From contig CM069590.1 in assembly GCA_035771175.1 (NCBI GenBank), positions 62,259,254 to 62,323,253 of the forward strand: a DNA stretch of 64,000 nucleotides. Direction: 5' to 3'. Shown in pieces: positions 58,436 to 64,000 of the stretch. Each line of letters opens with the position of its first letter. Position 1 is the stretch's first letter. The DNA comes from Paratinospora sagittata (Eukaryota > Streptophyta > Magnoliopsida > Ranunculales > Menispermaceae). Under the pieces are notes generated by a model. The model worked only from the letters and a program-made list of their open reading frames with translations. It was not told the origin of the DNA and searched no databases. A program made the translations under genes and the position numbers.

Positions 58436-61400
58436 TTAAAACGACGACACCCCTGTCGGCGGACTGGCTAAGTACTTGAGGATCTCTGCTTCATGCTCCG
58501 TCAATGAACTCGCTGGCTCCCAACTGGCTTCGGCTTCAGGCAGGTCCTTCCACTTGACTAAGTATTCTGACTGAAACTGCTTCTGTGAAGGTCCGGGAAC
58601 CCGACGATCTGCTACAATAAACTCCACCTCACGAACAGGTCGACACTTGATGTTGGCTGTAGGTCTTGAGGAGCTCGCCCGATCTGAATCTTCCTGATCA
58701 ACATGACACGGCTTCAGGTTGCTGGCATGAAACACTGGATGTAGATTCTTCCACTGCGCTGGTAATTCCACCCGATATGCTGCTTTCCCGACACGCTCTG
58801 TGATAGGAAATGGCCCTTCATACTTGCGAACCAACTTCTTGTTCACCTTTCTGAAGAACTTCATAATATCAGGTTGGAGTTTGATGAAGACATGATCTCC
58901 GACCTGGAACGATGCTGGCTTCCTCTTCTGATCGGCCCATTTCTTCATTCTCCTTGATGCCTTCTCCAGGTAAGCTTGTGCCACTTCACTGGTCTTCTGC
59001 CACTCCCTGGCAAACTGATAAGCTCGTGGGCTGCTCCCACTATAACCCGCATCCACTGTGTGAGGAGTCAAAGGTTGTTGGCCTAACACCAACTCAAAAG
59101 GACTCCTGGAGGTTGAAGAGCTCTTTTGCAAATTGAAACAGAACTGAGCAACATCTAACAAGTTCACCCAATTCTTCTGGTTGGCACTCACAAAATGCCT
59201 GAGATATTCCTCCAGTAATGCATTGAACCGCTCTGTCTGGCCATCTGTCTGAGGATGACAACTGGTGGAAAAGTTCAGATGAGATCCCAAGAGTCTAAAG
59301 AGTTCTGTCCAGAAACGCCCTGTAAACCTTGAATCTCTGTCACTGACGATAGTCTGAGGTACGCCCCAATACTTCACCACATGGCGTAGGAAAAGATAAG
59401 CTGTCTCCTCTGCTGAACAGTGTTTGGGGGCCGGAATGAAGGTTGCATACTTCGAGAACCGGTCCACCACAACAATAATGGAGCCATACTCCCCCACTTT
59501 TGGCAAAGCAGATATGAAGTCCATCGTCACACTTTCCCACGGACACTTAGGAACTGGCAGTGGTTCTAAGAGCCCTGTAGGTCTGTCTCGCTCCACCTTG
59601 TCCTGCTGACAAGTGAGGCAAGTCTTGGTATATTCACTGACATCATCCCGCATATTCGGCCAATAGTAGCCCCGTTCAAGTAGGGCCAATGTGCGATGAC
59701 TACCCGGATGGCCGGCCCATTGAGTGTCATGGCATTCCCGCATCAACTCTCTACGAAGTCCACCAGTGCGAGGTACATAGAGACGTCCTCCTTTTGTAAC
59801 AAGTAACCCATCCTTGATATGGAACCGTCTCGTCCGACCAGCTTCTACTAGTGGCCAAAGAGTCTTGACTTGAGGGTCCATCTGTAACCCATCTCTAATT
59901 CTGGCCTGTAAGGTAGTCTGCAACTTGGTGATGCTCCGCTGAGCTTCAGCTGATAAGGTGGCAAGCTCTGCCTTGCGACTTAGTGCATCGGCAACTTGGT
60001 TAGTTCGGCCTGGCTTGTACTCAAGGACCATGTCGAACTCTGAAAGAAACTCTTGCCACCGAGCTTGCTTTGAAGTAAGCTTTTTCTGGGTTAAGAAGTG
60101 AGAGATGGCTATGTTGTCCGTCTTCACTACAAACTTTGAACCCAGCAAATAATGCCTCCATGTCCGAAGGCAATGGATCACCGCGAGTAACTCCTTCTCT
60201 TGAGTTGTGTAGCGGCGTTCTGCTTCAGAAAGTTTCCGGCTCTCGTACGCCAGAGGATGTCCCTCCTGGACCAACACTCCACCAAGTGCAAAATCTGAAG
60301 CATCTGTTTGTACCTCAAAGGGCTTGCTCAAGTCAGGGAGAGCAAGGACTGGATCCTCCATCACTGCTGATTTCAGATCATCGAATGCCTGCTGGCGCTC
60401 TTCTGACCAAACCCATGACTGTTCTTTCTTCAAAAGGTCGGTTAGAGGTGAGGCACGAGCAGAATAATCCTTGATAAACTTCCGATAATAGTTCACCAAG
60501 CCAAGAAAGGACCGCAACGCCGACACTGTTGTTGGGGCCTTCCACTCATGAATGGCGCGAACCTTCGCCATATCCATCTTCAGCTTGCCACCACCAATGT
60601 AGTGGCCCAAGAAAGCGATCTCTTGTTGGGCAAACGAACACTTTTCCTCCTTCACATAGAGGTGATTTGTCCGTAGTAATTCGAACACGATCCGCAAGTG
60701 TTCCATATGCTCCTCCAGAGTAGAGCTATATATCACAATGTCATCCAGGTACACAACCACAAACTTGTCCAGGTATTCGTAGAAGATTTCATTCATCAGG
60801 GTGCAAAAAGTCGCTGGAGCATTAGTTAAGCCAAATGGCATCACTAAATACTCAAACGCCCCATATCGTGTGACGCAAGTGGTCTTGGGTTCATCTCCTT
60901 CAGCTACTCGAACTTGATGATATCCCGATCGCAAGTCAAGCTTCGTGAAGTACCGAGCTGCACCCAATTGATCGAACAAATCTGCAATCAAAGGAATAGG
61001 GTATTGGTTTCGAACAGTTACCTTGTTTAGAGCTCTGTAGTCAACACACATACGCAAGCTCCCATCATGTTTCTTCTGAAATAATACTGGTGCTCCGTAT
61101 GGTGCCTTTGATGGCCGGATGAAGCCTGAGTCAATGAGCTCACTCAACTGCTTCCTCAACTCCTCTAGCTCTGGGGATGCCATCCTGTAGGGACGGCTAG
61201 CTGGCGGTTTCGCCCCCGGAATTAACTCAATCTTGTGATCAATATGCCTTCGTGGAGGGAGTTGCTTCGGGAGTTCTCTAGGCATCACATCCTTGAAAGT
61301 TGACAGTAGCTCCATCACTGCCTCTGGAACAGGTTGTGACTCCTCTTCCCGCTCGTCTACCACCAAGGTAGCCAAGTATGTCTCCTCCCCCTTCTTGAGT

Positions 61401-62980
61401 CCTTTCTTCAACTGTAGAGCGGAAATTCTCTTGTCCTTCGATTCAACAGCCATCGTTGGAATCATACAAGGAGAGTCTCCGAACATACACATGGCCTCCA
61501 AGTAGGGCATCGGCACTGCTCTCGCTTCATGCAAGAACTCCTGACCCAATATCACCTTGAAATCATCCATGGGAATAGCCATGAAGTTGGTCCTCCCTGA
61601 CCACCTACCCACCTCTATGGGCACGGCCTTCGCAACACCATGGACTGACCTCGCAGCAGAGTTTACCGCTTTGATCTTGCTCGAGTCACCTTCTAACTTG
61701 AGACCCAAGCGTTGAGCTTCACCTTCAGCGATGAAGTTGTGGGTGGCACCCGTGTCTACCATGGCACGAGTCATCTTGCCACTGATTTTGAGTTCAACAA
61801 ACATCAAACCTCTTGATGGATTCGTCTGCTTGTCGACAACTTGCCCCTTCAAGGCATTCAATAACCGCAGAGCCCCCATCCTCGGTTCATCTGACTCGGC
61901 ATGAGATTGGGAGGGCCCCTGCGAAGGTTCTTGGCTAGTAGTTAATGCTCGCAATGCATTGAGCGCACTCTTTTTGGGACACACAGCTACTCGATGTGGC
62001 CCTGCACACAAGAAGCACTTCAACTCCCTTGCCTTATAACTTGCTGTTGAAGTGTAGGATGTTGAGGGTTGTTTGGAAGACGAGGCTCCCTTGCTAAACT
62101 GGCTCTTTGGCTTGTTGGTACTGCCCTCGTCCTTCCCCGATGAAGGTTTTGGATTGTTGCCGCTCGACACCGTTTTCTTCTTTTCACCAAAGCTGGTGTT
62201 GTAATCAGTTAATCTTTCAGCCGCAACGTAAGCAGACGCGAGGTCCACGACCTTCTGCCTCTGTAACTCAGTTCGAGCCCACGGTTTTAACCCATCCAAG
62301 AAGAAGAATAATCTATCTTCTTCGGCCATACCGTGAATGTCTAGCATGAGAGTTGCATATTGCTTCACATACTCTCGAATGGTACCTGTATGTTGGATCT
62401 GCCTCAGCTTTTGCCTAGCCAAGAATCCCACATTCTCAGGTAGAAACTGATTCTTGAGTTCCTTCTTGAGGTCTTCCCAAGTATCAATAGTCACTGAACC
62501 ATTCTGAATAGCAGTGTAGCGAGTTCGCCACCATAACTTGGCATCCCCTTCCAAGAACATAGCGGCTGTTGTGACCCTATCTTGCTCCGTCTCAAGCTTG
62601 ATCACATTCATATATTGTTCGAGATCGAACAAGAAATTCTCCAATTCCTTGGCATCTCGAGCTCCATTGAAATGCTTAGGTTCAGGTACTTTAACCTTCC
62701 TTCGACTCTCGGCCTCCTTCGGACCTGTCGAACCCGCTAGTTTGGTAAGAACATTCACCCTAGCGCTCATCTCATCGAGCTGTTCTCGTACTACCTGGAA
62801 CGAAGCTTGGTTTTCCTCTGCCAAGGCTTCGTAGACCTCACTACCCGATTGTTGGGCATTCTCAACCATTTCCATTCGTGCCATCAGTTGTGCAAGCTTC
62901 GCTTCCAACTCTTCGGAACGCGTTACTCGAGCTTCCAGTTCTTCGAACCTTTCCTTGGTGGACTTCTTTTGTTCTGCCAT
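58436..62980 (-). CDS. Gypsy (chromovirus) gag-pol polyprotein, single open frame
   Basis: 1514 residues from MAEQKKSTKE to a stop 12 bp before the 3' LTR; the frame is open further up to the primer-binding site but has no ATG there. Domains in order: N-terminal coiled coil (about 10-85); gag (about 120-240); CX2CX3HX4C zinc knuckle (322-334); protease with VDTGATHNF (about 408-416); reverse transcriptase (about 585-760) with the YLDD site near 744-747; RNase H (about 888-1000, TDASDFALGG); integrase zinc finger HHCC (about 1084-1124) and catalytic core with D1154, D1214 and E1250, spaced 35 residues as in DD35E. The C-terminal chromodomain (about 1450-1505: YLVKWKDLPEAEASWEP) puts it among chromoviruses. 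I saw no internal stop or missing catalytic residue. The lineage (Galadriel, Reina, Tekay or other) is not decided. Confidence 0.95.
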   Translation of the reverse strand: MAEQKKSTKERFEELEARVTRSEELEAKLAQLMARMEMVENAQQSGSEVYEALAEENQASFQVVREQLDEMSARVNVLTKLAGSTGPKEAESRRKVKVPEPKHFNGARDAKELENFLFDLEQYMNVIKLETEQDRVTTAAMFLEGDAKLWWRTRYTAIQNGSVTIDTWEDLKKELKNQFLPENVGFLARQKLRQIQHTGTIREYVKQYATLMLDIHGMAEEDRLFFFLDGLKPWARTELQRQKVVDLASAYVAAERLTDYNTSFGEKKKTVSSGNNPKPSSGKDEGSTNKPKSQFSKGASSSKQPSTSYTSTASYKARELKCFLCAGPHRVAVCPKKSALNALRALTTSQEPSQGPSQSHAESDEPRMGALRLLNALKGQVVDKQTNPSRGLMFVELKISGKMTRAMVDTGATHNFIAEGEAQRLGLKLEGDSSKIKAVNSAARSVHGVAKAVPIEVGRWSGRTNFMAIPMDDFKVILGQEFLHEARAVPMPYLEAMCMFGDSPCMIPTMAVESKDKRISALQLKKGLKKGEETYLATLVVDEREEESQPVPEAVMELLSTFKDVMPRELPKQLPPRRHIDHKIELIPGAKPPASRPYRMASPELEELRKQLSELIDSGFIRPSKAPYGAPVLFQKKHDGSLRMCVDYRALNKVTVRNQYPIPLIADLFDQLGAARYFTKLDLRSGYHQVRVAEGDEPKTTCVTRYGAFEYLVMPFGLTNAPATFCTLMNEIFYEYLDKFVVVYLDDIVIYSSTLEEHMEHLRIVFELLRTNHLYVKEEKCSFAQQEIAFLGHYIGGGKLKMDMAKVRAIHEWKAPTTVSALRSFLGLVNYYRKFIKDYSARASPLTDLLKKEQSWVWSEERQQAFDDLKSAVMEDPVLALPDLSKPFEVQTDASDFALGGVLVQEGHPLAYESRKLSEAERRYTTQEKELLAVIHCLRTWRHYLLGSKFVVKTDNIAISHFLTQKKLTSKQARWQEFLSEFDMVLEYKPGRTNQVADALSRKAELATLSAEAQRSITKLQTTLQARIRDGLQMDPQVKTLWPLVEAGRTRRFHIKDGLLVTKGGRLYVPRTGGLRRELMRECHDTQWAGHPGSHRTLALLERGYYWPNMRDDVSEYTKTCLTCQQDKVERDRPTGLLEPLPVPKCPWESVTMDFISALPKVGEYGSIIVVVDRFSKYATFIPAPKHCSAEETAYLFLRHVVKYWGVPQTIVSDRDSRFTGRFWTELFRLLGSHLNFSTSCHPQTDGQTERFNALLEEYLRHFVSANQKNWVNLLDVAQFCFNLQKSSSTSRSPFELVLGQQPLTPHTVDAGYSGSSPRAYQFAREWQKTSEVAQAYLEKASRRMKKWADQKRKPASFQVGDHVFIKLQPDIMKFFRKVNKKLVRKYEGPFPITERVGKAAYRVELPAQWKNLHPVFHASNLKPCHVDQEDSDRASSSRPTANIKCRPVREVEFIVADRRVPGPSQKQFQSEYLVKWKDLPEAEASWEPASSLTEHEAEILKYLASPPTGVSSF

Positions 62981-62990
62981 TCTCTTGCTT

Positions 62991-63003
62991 GTCTCTGATA
63001 CCA
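62991..63003 (-). promoter_or_regulatory. Gypsy primer-binding site
   Basis: TGGTATCAGAGAC on the minus strand, 2 bp inside the 5' LTR; matches the initiator Met-tRNA 3' end. Confidence 0.85.
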
Positions 63004-63005
63004 CT

Positions 63006-63492
63006 TGTCACGGGACAACTTTGGAACAAGGCAATTCCCGTGCGGCACCCGGCAATTCACTAGCAAGGTCCGCCTAACTGCAAGCAACAAGAGATAGCAA
63101 CACAAAGTAGAAGGCAACAAGTAATAAAATAATGATTTTATTAATATCAAATGAACTGTTACAATACACTGGGGTCAACACGAATGAACACGCACGCACC
63201 CTAGGGGAGCAGGTATCACTAGAACACCACACCACTAGCAATAGTGGGTAGCAACAAGGGACAAGGCAACACTCGTTGGTAGCTTTACTCGGGACTCGAA
63301 TGTAAGGGAACACCTAGGCACTATTCTAGGCGACTACCACCTCCCCTACAAGGTAGATGTTAAGCTTTTCAACTATCTCCAAAAGGAAACATCAAAATGT
63401 GAGGCCAATCATACTGGGCCTTTATTACAAAAATGCCACTCGAAAAGCAAAACAAAATACATGACGGTGCATGGGATAACATGACCGTGACA
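63006..63492 (-). repeat. Gypsy 5' LTR, 487 bp
   Basis: Partner of 57938-58424. It should contain the element's promoter, reading leftward away from the ABCB gene. Confidence 0.93.
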
Positions 63493-63496
63493 CGTG

Positions 63497-63841
63497 GCCT
63501 AGTCTTGGTCTCTCTCGTGACCCTCCCCCATCATCCATTCTTCATCTACCCAATATGTTTACATTAGTACTGATTAATATATCCAAATTCATGAAAGATA
63601 GAAAGATAGCAACCCCTCCAATTTAATCCTCAGGCTACCTCAATTATGAGTTTGATCACTATGGGGCACCCGGAGTACTGTCCAGAGAAAGAAGTATAGT
63701 GTTAATAATCAAGTCGAAAAATTAGCCGGGGGTTTGATGAGATTACACCATAATTAATTACTTTTCCTTTTTCCTTCTGTCTATGTGCAACTGAACATCA
63801 TCTGGAGTGAAACATAGTGATTAGTGATATTAACTCTTCTA
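63497..63841 (+). promoter_or_regulatory. Proximal promoter and 5' UTR of the ABCB-like gene
   Basis: 345 bp between the chromovirus and the ATG. No TATA box assigned with confidence. Sequences beyond this point that once formed the distal promoter are now displaced by 5.6 kb. Confidence 0.35.
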
Positions 63842-64000
63842 ATGGAAGCAGTGGTAGGGGAGACCAGCAATGTTGTTGAAGATAACTCGGCTTCGACGTC
63901 AAAGCAGAAGAAGAGTAGTGGCAGTAGTAATGGTTCGTTGTTTGGGCTATTTGCAATGGCGGACTCGACTGATTGCGTATTGATTTTGTTGGGAAGCATC
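63842..64000 (+). CDS. ABC transporter B family (ABCB/MDR-like), N-terminus, cut by window end
   Basis: 53 codons in frame to the window edge. A hydrophilic Ser/Lys-rich start (MEAVVGETSN) is followed by SLFGLFAMADSTDCVLILLG. This fits the N-terminus of plant full-size ABCB transporters, where an LF-ADxxD segment precedes the first membrane helix and a following glycine-rich GSxGAxxHG-like stretch. ABCB proteins are plasma-membrane exporters or importers, several moving auxin. The transmembrane and nucleotide-binding domains lie outside the window, so the call rests on this short segment only. Confidence 0.6.
   Translation, partial: MEAVVGETSNVVEDNSASTSKQKKSSGSSNGSLFGLFAMADSTDCVLILLGSI

Larger units (their letters stand above)
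57938..63492 (-). mobile_element. Complete Ty3/gypsy chromovirus with indistinguishable LTRs
   Basis: A 5555-bp minus-strand element. The 5' LTR is 63492-63006 and the 3' LTR 58424-57938, each 487 bp with TG and CA ends. The primer-binding site TGGTATCAGAGAC is at 63003-62991, and the polypurine tract AAGTGGGGGAG lies beside the 3' LTR. CGTG flanks both sides as a 4-bp target duplication (57934-57937 and 63493-63496). I compared the two LTRs along their length and saw no difference. Together with the single uninterrupted gag-pol frame this indicates a very recent and possibly competent insertion. It lies about 350 bp upstream of the ABCB start. Confidence 0.95.

Noticed and set aside
62981..63004. 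Eight extra codons at the start of the gypsy polyprotein
   Set aside because: They begin with GTG within the primer-binding site, which is not a plausible start; the first ATG is at 62980.
63781..63999. Minus-strand 72-codon frame at the right edge
   Set aside because: It overlaps the ABCB-like coding start on the plus strand and shows no similarity.
1..64000. tRNA and rRNA genes
   Set aside because: No tRNA with complete arms or rRNA segment was noticed; the tRNA-like boxes found belong to SINE-like repeats. A covariance-model scan would be decisive and was not possible here.

Overview
This is nuclear DNA from a flowering plant, most likely a eudicot. The genes are split by AT-rich introns with GT-AG borders, the encoded proteins are plant-specific types, and the intergenic space is full of plant LTR retrotransposons, MITE-like elements and SINE-like elements. 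I cannot name the species.

Left part (1-24000) is gene-rich. It holds the first coding exon of a peroxisomal-type ascorbate peroxidase (APX3-like, minus), a divergent UBA2-type RNA-binding protein (plus), a four-exon DUF630/DUF632 gene (plus), a convergent two-exon Myb/SANT-like protein (minus) and a twelve-exon plant synaptotagmin (minus). Short MITE-like elements, a LINE 3' end and a duplicated piece of the APX intron lie between them.

Middle part (24000-41400) has no intact gene. It is AT-rich and carries three copies of a SINE-like repeat, a decayed Ty3/gypsy pol, a pair of equal-length 275-bp direct repeats with a primer-binding site, and two 2.1-kb LTR-like units arranged head to head with 91-bp inverted repeats.

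Right part (41400-64000) has three host genes: a single-exon protein with a PNRC-type proline motif (plus), the RNA polymerase I subunit RPA12 (minus, with a 1-bp frameshift in exon 1 as given), and the start of an ABCB transporter (plus, cut by the window end). Between them are a 4-kb nest of Copia- and Gypsy-derived DNA with a 97-bp tandem array, a gag-depleted Copia element with a CCACC target duplication, and a complete Ty3/gypsy chromovirus. The chromovirus has one uninterrupted gag-pol frame and two 487-bp LTRs in which I could find no difference, so it should be a very recent insertion.

The host genes look like independent housekeeping genes: peroxide detoxification, mRNA metabolism, membrane contact sites and rRNA transcription. 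I saw no operon-like or biosynthetic clustering. The most unusual material is in the transposable elements and in a few gene-structure oddities: a GC-AG intron, a frameshift, and a splice donor flush with a stop codon.
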